This document shows positions 8,100 to 16,351 of a stretch of DNA of 23,438 nucleotides, piece after piece (position 1 is the stretch's first letter; each line of letters opens with the position of its first letter). Source of the DNA: Aquimonas sp046318115 (lineage in GTDB: Bacteria; Pseudomonadota; Gammaproteobacteria; Xanthomonadales; Xanthomonadaceae); NCBI GenBank assembly GCA_046318115.1, contig JBKCVA010000121.1:1-23438 (forward strand), in the 5' to 3' direction. The notes under the pieces are model-generated. The model was not told where the DNA came from and did no database searches. It saw only the letters and a list, made by a program, of their open reading frames with translations. Made by a program: the position numbers and the translations under genes.

Positions 8100-8726
8100 A
8101 TGGATGCTCTCTTGCAGGCCCTGATCGACTCCGTCCCACAGCCGGCACTGCGAACCGAAGCGGTGCCGGTGCCGCGTGCCATGGGGCGTGTCTATGCGGG
8201 TAGGGCCCGTGACGGACTGAACCCCGGCGACGCCCTCACGCCGCGCCAGATCGGCCAGCTCGCGGAAACGGGCGACGCCCGCGTCGACGTCTATCCGCGA
8301 CCGACCGTCGCGGTGTTCAGTTTTGGAGACGCGCTGCTGCAAGCCGGCGAGTCACCTGTTGAGGGTCGATGGCACGATTCGGCGAGCGCGATGCTTCAGG
8401 CCCTGCTCGCCGAGCAGCGCATCGAGTCGCTGGCCTGGCCGGCGCTGCCACAGCACGCGGAGCGCATCGACGCCGCTCTCGGCGATGCGCTCGACAGCTT
8501 CGATCTGGTCCTCTTGAGCGCCACGCCAGCCGCAGCGCCGGTGCTGCTTGAGCGGCTTCCGCGTCTCGGCGTCGCCATGCCTGTTGCGCAGGACGCGCCG
8601 CGGGCCTGGCGCAGTTCACGAGCGCGCGTCCTGTGGCTCGCCGCCGAGCCGGAGCTGCTGCTGCGGCAGTTCGCTGGCTGGGTGGCGCCGACCGTCGCGG
8701 CGCTGCAATACCGGGCTCGCGCGTGA
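8100..8726 (+). CDS. Shortened MoeA-like protein lacking catalytic motifs
   Basis: A 208-aa protein that can be laid by eye along MoeA (molybdopterin molybdenumtransferase, about 400 aa). Its start (LRTEAVPVPRAMGRVYA) resembles the MoeA N-terminus. It then jumps to LNPGDALTPRQIGQLAETGD and RPTVAVFSFGD, matching MoeA TRLTTAELPVIASLG and RVALFSTGD. The last part follows domain III to its end. Two motifs that build the molybdopterin site are lost: SGGVSVG is replaced by SATPAAA, and GLPGNP by a LAAEP segment. Domain II and most of domain I are absent. I infer a non-catalytic relative, perhaps a partner of the next protein, but no function is shown. GGGAG precedes the ATG; the stop overlaps the next start (GTGA). 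It could instead be a decaying gene with an open frame. Confidence 0.6.
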   Translation: MDALLQALIDSVPQPALRTEAVPVPRAMGRVYAGRARDGLNPGDALTPRQIGQLAETGDARVDVYPRPTVAVFSFGDALLQAGESPVEGRWHDSASAMLQALLAEQRIESLAWPALPQHAERIDAALGDALDSFDLVLLSATPAAAPVLLERLPRLGVAMPVAQDAPRAWRSSRARVLWLAAEPELLLRQFAGWVAPTVAALQYRARA

Positions 8727-9841
8727 TTCAGGAGCTGGAGCCCGCCGCGGCACTCGCCCGGCAGCAGGCTGGCGCTGTCCTGATTGACGTCCGCGAGGAC
8801 AGCGAGCGCGCAGCAGGCCTTCCGCAGGGGGCCATTGCGATTCCGCTGGCGCGGCTTGCGACCGATATCGGGGGCTTTGCCGAGCCTCACAGCGAGCTGC
8901 TGCTGATCTGCGCCGCTGGCATGCGCTCGCTACGCGCAGCCTCCCAGCTGCGCGGCCTCGGCTACACGCACTTGGCTTCGGTTCGCGGCGGCTGCGGCGC
9001 CTGGCGCGCGCAGGGCCTGCCGTGGGCGGGGGCGCAGGACTCGCCGGACTTCCTGGAACGCTTCGATCGCCATCTGCGTTTGCCGCAGGTGGGCATCGAA
9101 GGCCAGCGTCGGCTGCAGCGAGCGCGGGTCGCCATCGTCGGCGCCGGTGGCTTGGGTTCGCCGGTTGCCCTGTATCTGGCGGCGGCGGGAGTTGGCCATA
9201 TCCGCCTGATTGACGACGACCGCGTCGATCGCAGCAACCTGCAGCGCCAGGTGCTGCACACCGATGCCGCCGTCGGCGAGTACAAGGTCGACTCGGCGCG
9301 CGAACGCCTGCTGGCCCTCAATCCGCACCTCGATCTCGATGCGCGCGCGCAGCGCCTCGCCGCCGACAACGTCGAACGTGTGTTCGACGGCATTGAGCTG
9401 GTGATTGACGGCAGCGACAACTTTCCCACGCGCTATCTGGTGTCGGACGCCTGCGTGAAGCTCGGGCTGCCGATGGTCTATGGCGCGGTGGAGCGCTTCA
9501 CCGGTCAGGTGGGCGTGTTTGCGGCCGGCCCGCGCCGCGGTCAATCGCCGTGCTACCGCTGCCTGTTTCCGGAGCCACCGCTTGACGCCCCGAACTGCGC
9601 CGAGGCCGGCGTGTTGGGTGTGCTGCCGGGCTTGCTGGGCCTGCTGCAAGCGAATGAGGCGCTGAAGTACCTGCTGGGCATTGGCCGTGTTCTCGACGGC
9701 CGCGTGCTCAGCGTCGATGCCCTGCAGATGCGCTTTCGTGAGATCGGCGTGCCGGCGGATCCCGACTGTGCGGTGTGCGCGCCGGGACGACCGTTCCCGG
9801 GCTACGCGGATTACCAGCGGTTTTGCAGCGTTGTCTTGTAG
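8723..9841 (+). CDS. moeB: Rhodanese-MoeB fusion (sulfur-carrier adenylyltransferase)
   Basis: A 372-aa two-domain protein. Residues 1-105 are a rhodanese domain with active-site loop CAAGMRS, cysteine at 63. Residues 108-372 are a ThiF/MoeB E1-like domain: nucleotide-binding GAGGLGS at 140-146, DxDxVDxSNLQRQ, the key aspartate D232 in DGSDNFPTR, and both zinc CxxC pairs (C277/C280 and C349/C352). The family adenylates the C-terminal glycine of a small sulfur carrier such as MoaD or ThiS; the rhodanese domain can supply persulfide sulfur. No carrier gene is in the window. The rhodanese domain is N-terminal, opposite to MOCS3/Uba4, where it is C-terminal. The GTG start overlaps the preceding stop (GTGA), implying translational coupling with the MoeA-like protein. 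Confidence 0.9.
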   Translation: MIQELEPAAALARQQAGAVLIDVREDSERAAGLPQGAIAIPLARLATDIGGFAEPHSELLLICAAGMRSLRAASQLRGLGYTHLASVRGGCGAWRAQGLPWAGAQDSPDFLERFDRHLRLPQVGIEGQRRLQRARVAIVGAGGLGSPVALYLAAAGVGHIRLIDDDRVDRSNLQRQVLHTDAAVGEYKVDSARERLLALNPHLDLDARAQRLAADNVERVFDGIELVIDGSDNFPTRYLVSDACVKLGLPMVYGAVERFTGQVGVFAAGPRRGQSPCYRCLFPEPPLDAPNCAEAGVLGVLPGLLGLLQANEALKYLLGIGRVLDGRVLSVDALQMRFREIGVPADPDCAVCAPGRPFPGYADYQRFCSVVL

Positions 9842-9873
9842 GCGGGTTCGGGCCGCCGCGAGCGTGCAGGCCG

Positions 9874-9893
9874 GGGTGGATCAAGACCCACCC
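9874..9893 (+). repeat. Small intergenic palindrome
   Basis: GGGTGG (9874-9879) and CCACCC (9888-9893) form a 6-bp stem around ATCAAGAC. It lies in the 159-bp gap between moeB and folD. Similar GGGTxxxxCAAGACCCACC elements occur between genes of many proteobacteria as I recall, so it may be a dispersed repeat. No T-run follows, so it is not a typical terminator. Confidence 0.4.
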
Positions 9894-9967
9894 TCTGGCG
9901 GGCGTCGTAGCGGGCGAGAGCGCTGGGGGAGCCCGTGTGCCGTGCAGGCCCGGCCTCCCGCATATGC

Positions 9968-9973
9968 AATAAT
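9968..9973 (+). promoter_or_regulatory. Possible -10 box of folD
   Basis: AATAAT, matching TATAAT at five of six positions, lies 27 nt upstream of the folD start in the only AT-rich patch of the gap. No good -35 box is present at 16-18 nt, so the call is tentative. Confidence 0.35.
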
Positions 9974-10000
9974 TCACGGCTTTCCCGCCGGGTCCATTCC

Positions 10001-10870
10001 ATGACCGCACGCCTGCTGGATGGCAAGCGTATTGCCGATGAACTGCTTGCCGACCTTGCCCGTCGCGTGCGTGATCGTGTCGCTCTTGGCCGCAAGCCAC
10101 CTGGACTGGCCGTCGTCCTCGTGGGGGCAGATCCGGCGTCCTCTGTCTACGTGCGCAACAAGCGCCGCGCCTGCGAGCGCGTGGGCTATGCAAGCTTCGA
10201 CTTCGACCTTCCGGCCGAGACGCCGCAGGCCGAGCTCGCGGGCCTGATCGATCGCCTGAACGCCGATCCCGCAGTGGACGGCATCCTGGTCCAGCTGCCG
10301 CTGCCCGCCCACATCGACGCGCAGGCGGTGCTCAACCGCATCGATCCGCGCAAGGATGTCGACGGTTTCCATCCAGAGAACGTCGGCCGCCTGGCCCTGC
10401 GCCAGCTTGGCCTGCGCCCCTGCACCCCGAAGGGCATTGTCCATCTGCTGAGCCACACCGATCGCCCCGTGCGCGGGCAGCAGGCGGTGATCGTCGGCGT
10501 GTCCAACCACGTTGGTCGGCCGATGGCGCTGGAGCTCCTGATCGCCGGCTGCACGACGGTCTGCTGCCACCGCTTCACCCCGCGCGAAACCCTGCGCCAG
10601 CACGTCGAGTCCGCCGATCTGGTGGTGGTCGCCGTGGGCAAGCCGGGGCTGGTGCCTGGCGAATGGATCAAGCCCGGCGCGGTGGTGATCGATGTCGGCA
10701 TCAACCGCTTGCCCGATGGCTCGCTGACCGGCGACGTCGGCTTTGAAGCGGCCGTCGAACGCGCAAGCTGGATCACCCCGGTGCCCGGTGGCGTTGGCCC
10801 TATGACCGTAGCCACGCTGATGCAGAACACCTGGGAAGCCAGCCTGCTGCGCGAGATGGAGAGCGTCTGA
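10001..10870 (+). CDS. folD: Bifunctional methylene-THF dehydrogenase / methenyl-THF cyclohydrolase FolD
   Basis: A 289-aa protein of normal FolD length. It interconverts 5,10-methylene-, methenyl- and 10-formyl-tetrahydrofolate and supplies one-carbon units for purine synthesis. Motifs in order are SSVYVRNKRRAC with the catalytic lysine, VDGILVQLPLP, RKDVDGFHPENVGRL, PCTPKGI, the NADP-binding GVSNHVGRPMA and TPVPGGVGPMTVATLMQNT. The upstream frame is open to 9935, but the ATG at 10001, giving MTARLLDGKRIA, matches the family start. Its ribosome-binding site is poor. The gap before it suggests a separate transcript from moeB. It is the only one-carbon gene here; its nearness to guaBA may be incidental. 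Confidence 0.97.
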   Translation: MTARLLDGKRIADELLADLARRVRDRVALGRKPPGLAVVLVGADPASSVYVRNKRRACERVGYASFDFDLPAETPQAELAGLIDRLNADPAVDGILVQLPLPAHIDAQAVLNRIDPRKDVDGFHPENVGRLALRQLGLRPCTPKGIVHLLSHTDRPVRGQQAVIVGVSNHVGRPMALELLIAGCTTVCCHRFTPRETLRQHVESADLVVVAVGKPGLVPGEWIKPGAVVIDVGINRLPDGSLTGDVGFEAAVERASWITPVPGGVGPMTVATLMQNTWEASLLREMESV

Positions 10871-10939
10871 TGGGCGCTTTGCATGTCATGTTCGCGTCGT
10901 CTGCACCGTAGACACTGGTGACTGGCAGGGAGCCTCGCC

Positions 10940-11815
10940 GTGATCCGTACCGCATCTTCTTTCCTACTGAAATCCGTGGCGCTCGGGATAGGCTTGGGCC
11001 TGCTTGCCGGCTGCGCCTCGGTGGTGAATCGCGCCAGCGAACGCTTTGCCGACAATCTCGGTCGCGGCATCCTCAACCAGGACGATCCCGCGACGGTGGC
11101 CGAGGGCCTGCCGGCGTACCTGCTGCTGCTGGATGGCTTGCTCGAAGGCGATCCCGAGAACGCCGGCACTCTGCGCGCGGCTGCGCGTCTGTATGGGGCC
11201 TATGCCGGCAACTTCGTCAGCGAGCCCGCGCGCGCCGCACGTCTGTCGAAACGCGCGTTCGACTACGCCCAGCGCGCGACCTGCATCGACCAGGCGAGCC
11301 TCTGCGCCGCCATCGCGGCGCCCTTCGATGTCTGGGAGTCCGCGGTCGGCGCGGCCTCCGGTGAGGAGGCCGCCGCGCAGCTGTACGCACTCGGCAGCGC
11401 CTGGGCTGGCTACATCCAGACCCACAGCGACGACTACGCGGCGATCGCCGCTATCCCGCGCGTCAGCTTGTTGCTGGAGCGCGCGGTTGCGCTTGAGCCT
11501 GCCCTCGATCAAGGCATGCCGCACGTCTATCTCGGCGTGCTGAATTCGCTGCGGCCGGCGGCGGTCGGAGGCCGGCCGGAGCAGGGCAGGGCGGCTTTCG
11601 AGCGCGCGATCGAGCTCTCGCAGGGCCGCAATCTGATGGCGCGCACCCTGATGGCGCGGCACTACGCGCGGCTCGTGTTCGATCAGGAGCTGCACGACGA
11701 ACAGCTGCAGCGCGTCCTCGACAGCGATCCGCGCGCGTCGGGCCTGACCTTGATGAACACCCTGGCGCAGGCGCAGGCCCGCGCTCTGCTGGATGACTCG
11801 AAGAACTACTTCTGA
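10940..11815 (+). CDS. TRAP-associated lipoprotein, TatT-like
   Basis: A 291-aa lipoprotein whose signal peptide ends in LLAGC with lipidated C25. The rest is almost entirely helical and Ala/Leu-rich, with TPR-like segments such as GLPAYLLLLDGLLEGDPENA, LYGAYAGNFV, RASAKR-type helices, AALEPALDQG-like stretches and PEQGRAAFERAIELSQGRNL. This suits the TatT family (TRAP-associated TPR protein, first described in Treponema pallidum), which binds the TRAP receptor in the periplasm. The GTG start has an excellent AGGGAG site 7 nt upstream. The gene opens a four-gene operon and is followed 13 bp later by the receptor gene dctP, which strongly supports the call. The gap to folD is 69 bp. Confidence 0.8.
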   Translation: MIRTASSFLLKSVALGIGLGLLAGCASVVNRASERFADNLGRGILNQDDPATVAEGLPAYLLLLDGLLEGDPENAGTLRAAARLYGAYAGNFVSEPARAARLSKRAFDYAQRATCIDQASLCAAIAAPFDVWESAVGAASGEEAAAQLYALGSAWAGYIQTHSDDYAAIAAIPRVSLLLERAVALEPALDQGMPHVYLGVLNSLRPAAVGGRPEQGRAAFERAIELSQGRNLMARTLMARHYARLVFDQELHDEQLQRVLDSDPRASGLTLMNTLAQAQARALLDDSKNYF

Positions 11816-11828
11816 TCTGGAGCCCTTC

Positions 11829-12809
11829 ATGCGCATTCTGTTGATCGTGCTGTTCGCTCTGTGCGCGCCGCTGGCGCAGGCGCAGAGTTTCAAGATCGCC
11901 ACGCTGGCCCCCGAGGGCTCCAGCTGGCTGCGCGAAATGCGCGCTGCCGCCGACGAGGTCAAGCAGCGCACCGAGGGTCGCGTCGAGTTCCGCTACTACC
12001 CCGGCGGCGTCATGGGCGATGACGCCACGGTGATGCGCAAGATCCGTCTGGGTCAGCTGCAGGGCGGCGCCCTCACCGGCAGCGAGTTGTCCCTCGTCTA
12101 CCCGGACGCCGTGGTCTACGGTCTGCCTTTCCTGTTCGAGAATCACGCCCAGGTCGCCGCCGTGCGTCGCGAGGTCGACCCGCTGCTGAAAGACGGCATC
12201 CGCGAGAAAGGCTTCGAAGTGCTGAGCATCTCGGGCGTCGGCTTCGCCTACATGATGAGCAGCAAGCCGCTGCAGAGCATCGAGCACCTGCGCGCGGGCA
12301 AGGTCTGGATTCCGAGCAATGACCTCATCAGCGAGCGCACCTTCAGCGCTGGCGGCGTCAGCCCGATTCCGCTGCCGCTGGCGGACGTGTTCACCAGCCT
12401 GCAGACCGGCATGATCGACATCGTCGGCAACACCCCGGCAGGGGCCATCGCCCTGCAGTGGCATACGCGGGTGAAGCATGTGTTCGATGCGCCCTTGGCC
12501 TATGTGGTCGGCTTCGTTGTGCTCGACAACCGCGCGTTTGCCCGCATCGACGAGGCGGATCGCGCCATCGTGCTGGACGCCTTCGGCAAGGCCTCGGAGC
12601 GGATCGACGCCGAGAACCAGCGCGCGGATGAGAGCGCCATTGCGGCCCTGCGCGGCGAGGGCATCGAGTTCTTCACCCCGGACGCGACCGAGCTGGCGCG
12701 CTGGCGCGAAGTGGGCCTGTCGGTGCGGACCGGCATGGTGGAGCGCGATGAACTGAGTGCTTCGATGGTGGACGCCGTGGTCCGTCGCGTCGGTGCGTCG
12801 TCGCCGTGA
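11829..12809 (+). CDS. dctP: TRAP transporter solute receptor DctP
   Basis: A 326-aa periplasmic binding protein with a signal peptide cleaved after A18 (LAQA-QS). The DctP fold signature is clear: FKIATLAPEGSSW, then RVEFRYYPGGVMGDD, then QGGALTGSELS, then PFLFENHAQV and PLADVFTSLQTGMID. In classical members the central motif is (K)LRVP, and its Arg holds the carboxylate of the substrate. Here it reads KVWIP, with tryptophan at 160. Receptors paired with TatT appear to share this from memory, so the ligand may not be a simple sugar acid or C4-dicarboxylate. GGAG lies 6 nt before the ATG. I chose ATG 11829 over the upstream start because it begins the signal peptide. Confidence 0.92.
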   Translation: MRILLIVLFALCAPLAQAQSFKIATLAPEGSSWLREMRAAADEVKQRTEGRVEFRYYPGGVMGDDATVMRKIRLGQLQGGALTGSELSLVYPDAVVYGLPFLFENHAQVAAVRREVDPLLKDGIREKGFEVLSISGVGFAYMMSSKPLQSIEHLRAGKVWIPSNDLISERTFSAGGVSPIPLPLADVFTSLQTGMIDIVGNTPAGAIALQWHTRVKHVFDAPLAYVVGFVVLDNRAFARIDEADRAIVLDAFGKASERIDAENQRADESAIAALRGEGIEFFTPDATELARWREVGLSVRTGMVERDELSASMVDAVVRRVGASSP

Positions 12810-12819
12810 GTTGCAGCGC

Positions 12820-13314
12820 GTGAGTCGACTGCTGCGCGCGCTGCACCGTCTTGAAGACGGCGTGCTCGCCGGGCTGCTGCTCCTGTTGCTCGGGCTCGCG
12901 GTCGCTCAGATCGGGCTGCGTTGGTTTGCCGATACCGGTTGGACCTCGGGCGAGACCGCGCAGCGCACGCTCGTCCTGTGGATCGCCCTGCTGGGCGCTC
13001 TCGGAGCCGCGCGCGAGCGCCGACACCTCTCGCTCGACCTGCTGCCGCGCCTGCTGCCGCCATTCGGCCAGCGCGTGCTGTGGGTGCTGGCGCAGCTGGT
13101 AGGCGCCGCGCTCTGCGGGCTGATGGCCTGGTACGGCTGGAGCCTGATCGAGCTCGAACGCGAGGCGCCGACGCCGCTGTTCGCTGGCCTGCCGAGCTGG
13201 GCCGGCATGCTGATCATTCCCTTCGGTTTCGCGGTGCTTGCGCTGCGGTTCGTTATCGCCAGCGCGCTCGGTCCGCCAAGTGAGGCGCCGATGGGCGAGG
13301 GAAGCTCGACGTGA
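12820..13314 (+). CDS. dctQ: TRAP transporter small membrane subunit DctQ
   Basis: A 164-aa protein with four predicted transmembrane helices (about 15-33, 47-66, 86-108 and 127-147). Between the first two it has the family pattern QIGLRWFADTGWTSGETAQR, and after the second RERRHLSLDLL. DctQ pairs with DctM to form the membrane part of the sodium-driven TRAP transporter. I placed the start at GTG 12820, 10 bp after the dctP stop; a TTG at 12811 is possible, and longer versions would overlap dctP. The ribosome-binding site is weak, so translation is probably coupled. The stop overlaps the dctM start (GTGA). Confidence 0.88.
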   Translation: MSRLLRALHRLEDGVLAGLLLLLLGLAVAQIGLRWFADTGWTSGETAQRTLVLWIALLGALGAARERRHLSLDLLPRLLPPFGQRVLWVLAQLVGAALCGLMAWYGWSLIELEREAPTPLFAGLPSWAGMLIIPFGFAVLALRFVIASALGPPSEAPMGEGSST

Positions 13315-14585
13315 GTGGGCTCTGGCTGCTGCTGATCCTTGCGGCCTTGCTGGGTGCGCCGCTGTTCGTGCTGATCCTTGGCGCCGCCTTCATCGGTTTC
13401 CATCAGGCCGGCTACGACCTCACGGTCGTTGCGGTCGAGTTCCATCGCCTGGCCGGCATGCCGGGGCTCACCGCGATTCCGCTGTTCACCGTCGCCGGCT
13501 ACCTGCTGGCGGAGAGCCGCGCACCGCAGCGTCTGTTGAAGCTGTCCGATGCGCTGCTCGGCTGGCTGCCCGGCGGTATCGCCATCGTCGGGCTGGTGGC
13601 CTGCGCGCTGTTCACCGCGTTCACCGGCGCCTCGGGCGTGACCATCGTGGCGATGGGTGCCCTGCTGTATCCGGCGCTCAAGGCGGCCGGCTTTGACGAG
13701 CGATTCAATCTCGGCCTGGTCACCAGTGCCGGCAGCCTGGGCCTGCTGTTTGCGCCTTCACTGCCGCTGATCCTCTACGGTTTCGTCGCCGGCCAGCTCG
13801 GCACGACGCCGTCGGTGACCATCGAAGATCTGTTCATCGCCGGCATTCTGCCTGGGCTGCTGATGATTGCCCTGTTGGGCGCCTATGCCGCCTGGCATGG
13901 CCGCGCGCTGCAGGCGCGCTCGCAGCCCTTCGCCTGGTCGCGCGTGCTCGAAGCAACGCGCGAAGCGGCCTGGGAGATTCCGCTGCCGCTGCTGGTGCTG
14001 GGGGCCATCTACTCGGGTGCGCTGGCCGCCTCCGAGGCGGCTGCGATCACGGCGCTCTACGTGCTCGTGGTGACTGTGCTGGTGAGGCGTGAGATCGCGT
14101 TCCATCGGCTGCCGGGTCTGCTGGCCGAGTCGATGCGCATGGTCGGCGCCATCCTGATCATCCTGGGCGCCGCGCTGGCCCTGTCGAATTGGCTGGTCGA
14201 TGCCGAAGTGCCGACGCGGCTGTTCGAGTGGATCCAGAGCGTGATCTCCAGTCCGCTCACCTTCCTGCTGGCCCTGAACCTGTTCCTGCTGGCGGTCGGC
14301 ATGCTGCTTGATGTGTTTGCCGCGATCGTGATTCTGGTGCCCCTGCTGGTGCCGATCGCCATCGGCTATGGCATCCATCCGGTGCATCTCGGCGTGCTGA
14401 TGCTGGCCAACCTGCAGCTCGGCTACTTCACTCCGCCGGTCGGCATGAATCTGTTCATCGCCAGCTACCGGTTCAAGGTGCCGATCGGCCGCCTGGTGCG
14501 CGCCTGCGTGCCCTTCTTCCTGATCCTGCTGCTGGCGCTCGCGCTCATCACCTACGTACCCTGGTTGTCGCTGGCTCTGCTTTGA
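13311..14585 (+). CDS. dctM: TRAP transporter large permease DctM
   Basis: A 424-aa, very hydrophobic protein with about 11-12 transmembrane helices. It is the transport channel of the TRAP system, using a sodium gradient. Family features include GMPGLTAIPLFTVAGYLLAE, ALFTAFTGASGVTIVAMGAL, GSLGLLFAPSLPLILYG, and near the C-terminus LGVLMLANLQLGYFTPPVGM, the motif typical of DctM. The GTG start overlaps the end of dctQ. The operon ends here: a heptamer repeat array begins 6 bp after the stop and no clear terminator hairpin is visible. The substrate cannot be predicted from the context. Confidence 0.95.
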   Translation: MSGLWLLLILAALLGAPLFVLILGAAFIGFHQAGYDLTVVAVEFHRLAGMPGLTAIPLFTVAGYLLAESRAPQRLLKLSDALLGWLPGGIAIVGLVACALFTAFTGASGVTIVAMGALLYPALKAAGFDERFNLGLVTSAGSLGLLFAPSLPLILYGFVAGQLGTTPSVTIEDLFIAGILPGLLMIALLGAYAAWHGRALQARSQPFAWSRVLEATREAAWEIPLPLLVLGAIYSGALAASEAAAITALYVLVVTVLVRREIAFHRLPGLLAESMRMVGAILIILGAALALSNWLVDAEVPTRLFEWIQSVISSPLTFLLALNLFLLAVGMLLDVFAAIVILVPLLVPIAIGYGIHPVHLGVLMLANLQLGYFTPPVGMNLFIASYRFKVPIGRLVRACVPFFLILLLALALITYVPWLSLALL

Positions 14586-14590
14586 GAGCG

Positions 14591-14618
14591 GACATTCGGG
14601 ATTGGGGATTCGGGATTC
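14591..14618 (+). repeat. Heptamer array GGGATT(G/C), upstream of guaB
   Basis: One degenerate unit (GACATTC) is followed by GGGATTG (14598-14604), GGGATTC (14605-14611) and GGGATTC (14612-14618). It lies 6 bp after the dctM stop. It is the same unit as the two arrays flanking the guaB-guaA gap. Confidence 0.9.
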
Positions 14619-14711
14619 GCAGCCGGCAGAGTCTCGCTTGAGCGGGGAGCCCGTCCTCGATCGATCCAGAATGGCTCAAACCCACGCTAACGCCGACCCC
14701 GCGGCCCGGCC

Positions 14712-14717
14712 TATACT
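14712..14717 (+). promoter_or_regulatory. -10 box of the guaB promoter
   Basis: TATACT matches TATAAT at five of six positions and lies 31 nt upstream of the guaB start, giving a leader of about 24 nt. No good -35 box is present at 16-18 nt, and no PurR-like operator was seen. Confidence 0.55.
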
Positions 14718-14747
14718 GTCGCGCTTCTTCCCTCCGGAGCCCGCCGC

Positions 14748-16202
14748 ATGCGCATCCAGGTTGAAGCACTGACCTTCGACGACGTCTCCCTGATTCCCGC
14801 CCATTCGGTGGTGCTGCCCAAGGACGTCAGCCTGGCCACGCGGCTCACGCGCGGACTCAAACTCAACCTGCCGATCGTGTCCGCCGCCATGGACACCGTC
14901 ACCGAAGCGCGCCTGGCCATCGCCATGGCCCAGCTCGGCGGCATCGGCATCCTGCACAAGAACATGAGCGTCGCCGAGCAGGTGGCGCACGTGCAGCAGG
15001 TCAAGAACTTCGAAGCCGGCGTGATCCGCGAGCCCTTCACGGTGGGCCCGAACACCACGATCGGCGAAGTCATCAAGCTCACCCGCAAGCGCAACATCTC
15101 GGGCGTGCCGGTCGTCGACGGCAACCAGCTGGTCGGCATCGTCACCAGTCGCGACATGCGTTTCGAGAAGCGGCTGGACGACCCGGTCAGCCACATCATG
15201 ACCAAGAAGGATCGCCTGGTAACGGTGGGCGAAGGCGCCTCCGATGACGAAGTGCTCGACCTCATGCACAAGCACCGCATCGAGAAAGTGCTGGTGGTCG
15301 ACGACCAGTTCGCCCTGCGTGGACTGATCACCGTCAAGGACATCCAGAAAGCCCGCGACAACCCCAATGCCGCCAAGGACAGCGACGAGCAGCTGCTGGT
15401 CGGCGCCGCCGTCGGCGTTGGCGGCGATACCGAAGCACGCGTCAATGCCCTCGTGCAGGCCGGCGTCGATGTGATCGTGGTCGACACCGCGCACGGGCAT
15501 TCGCAGGGCGTGCTGGATCGCGTGCGCTGGGTCAAGAAGACCTTCCCGAACGTGCAGGTGATCGGCGGCAACATCGTCACTGGCGAGGCCGCGCTGGCTC
15601 TGCTCGACCACGGCGCCGACGCGGTCAAGGTCGGCGTGGGCCCGGGCTCGATCTGCACCACCCGCATCGTCGCCGGCGTCGGCGTGCCGCAGATCACCGC
15701 GATCGACCTCGTCGCCAGCGCGCTCAAGGACCAGATCCCGCTGATCGCCGACGGCGGCATCCGCTACTCCGGCGACATCGCCAAGGCGATTGCCGCCGGC
15801 GCTTCCACCGTGATGATCGGCGGACTCTTCGCCGGCACCGAAGAAAGCCCCGGCGAAACCGAACTCTTCCAGGGCCGCAGCTACAAGAGCTACCGCGGCA
15901 TGGGCAGCCTGGGCGCGATGGAGCAGGGCAGCAAGGACCGCTATTTCCAGGACGCGTCCGACGCCGACAAGCTGGTGCCCGAGGGCATCGAAGGCCGCGT
16001 GCCGTATCGCGGCTCGGTGCGCAACATCGTCCACCAGCTGGCCGGCGGCCTGCGCGCCTCGATGGGCTATGTCGGCTGCGCCAGCATCGAAGACATGCGC
16101 AGCAAGCCCAGCTTCGTCCGCGTCACCAATGCCGGCGTCCGCGAGAGCCACGTCCACGACGTGCAGATCACCAAGGAGCCGCCGAATTACCGCGCGGGCT
16201 GA
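14748..16202 (+). CDS. guaB: IMP dehydrogenase
   Basis: A full-length 484-aa enzyme that oxidises IMP to XMP with NAD, the committed step of GMP synthesis. The catalytic barrel starts with LTFDDVSLIPAHS and SAAMDTVTE. A CBS pair (Bateman module) occupies about residues 88-205 (FTVGPNTTIGEV, RNISGVPVVDGNQLVGIVTSRD, KVLVVDDQFALRGLITVKDI). The active-site loop GPGSICTTR places the catalytic cysteine at 303. ADGGIRYSGD, GLFAGTEESPGE and the flap region (YRGMGSLGAM) follow. GGAG lies 8 nt before the ATG and a TATACT -10 box lies upstream. guaA follows after a 177-bp gap with two heptamer arrays. Confidence 0.98.
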   Translation: MRIQVEALTFDDVSLIPAHSVVLPKDVSLATRLTRGLKLNLPIVSAAMDTVTEARLAIAMAQLGGIGILHKNMSVAEQVAHVQQVKNFEAGVIREPFTVGPNTTIGEVIKLTRKRNISGVPVVDGNQLVGIVTSRDMRFEKRLDDPVSHIMTKKDRLVTVGEGASDDEVLDLMHKHRIEKVLVVDDQFALRGLITVKDIQKARDNPNAAKDSDEQLLVGAAVGVGGDTEARVNALVQAGVDVIVVDTAHGHSQGVLDRVRWVKKTFPNVQVIGGNIVTGEAALALLDHGADAVKVGVGPGSICTTRIVAGVGVPQITAIDLVASALKDQIPLIADGGIRYSGDIAKAIAAGASTVMIGGLFAGTEESPGETELFQGRSYKSYRGMGSLGAMEQGSKDRYFQDASDADKLVPEGIEGRVPYRGSVRNIVHQLAGGLRASMGYVGCASIEDMRSKPSFVRVTNAGVRESHVHDVQITKEPPNYRAG

Positions 16203-16214
16203 GGCCCGCGCGGC

Positions 16215-16242
16215 GGGATTGGGGATTGGGGATTGGGGATTG
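16215..16242 (+). repeat. Heptamer array, four GGGATTG units
   Basis: Four exact tandem copies of GGGATTG start 12 bp after the guaB stop. They are the reverse complement, at 27 of 28 positions, of the array at 16352-16379. Confidence 0.95.
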
Positions 16243-16351
16243 CGTCTGCTGCGGTCGCTCAGACGATCGGTACCGCGTCACCGCTCTGGTTTGCACTCTC
16301 GCTACGCCCCTTGGGCTGTTCTTGGGCCTGATGTTTCGTGGGCCCGCTCTT

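Noticed and set aside
14676..16157. A 493-codon minus-strand open frame opposite guaB
   Set aside because: It is an antisense shadow caused by high GC in third positions of guaB; no domain recognised.
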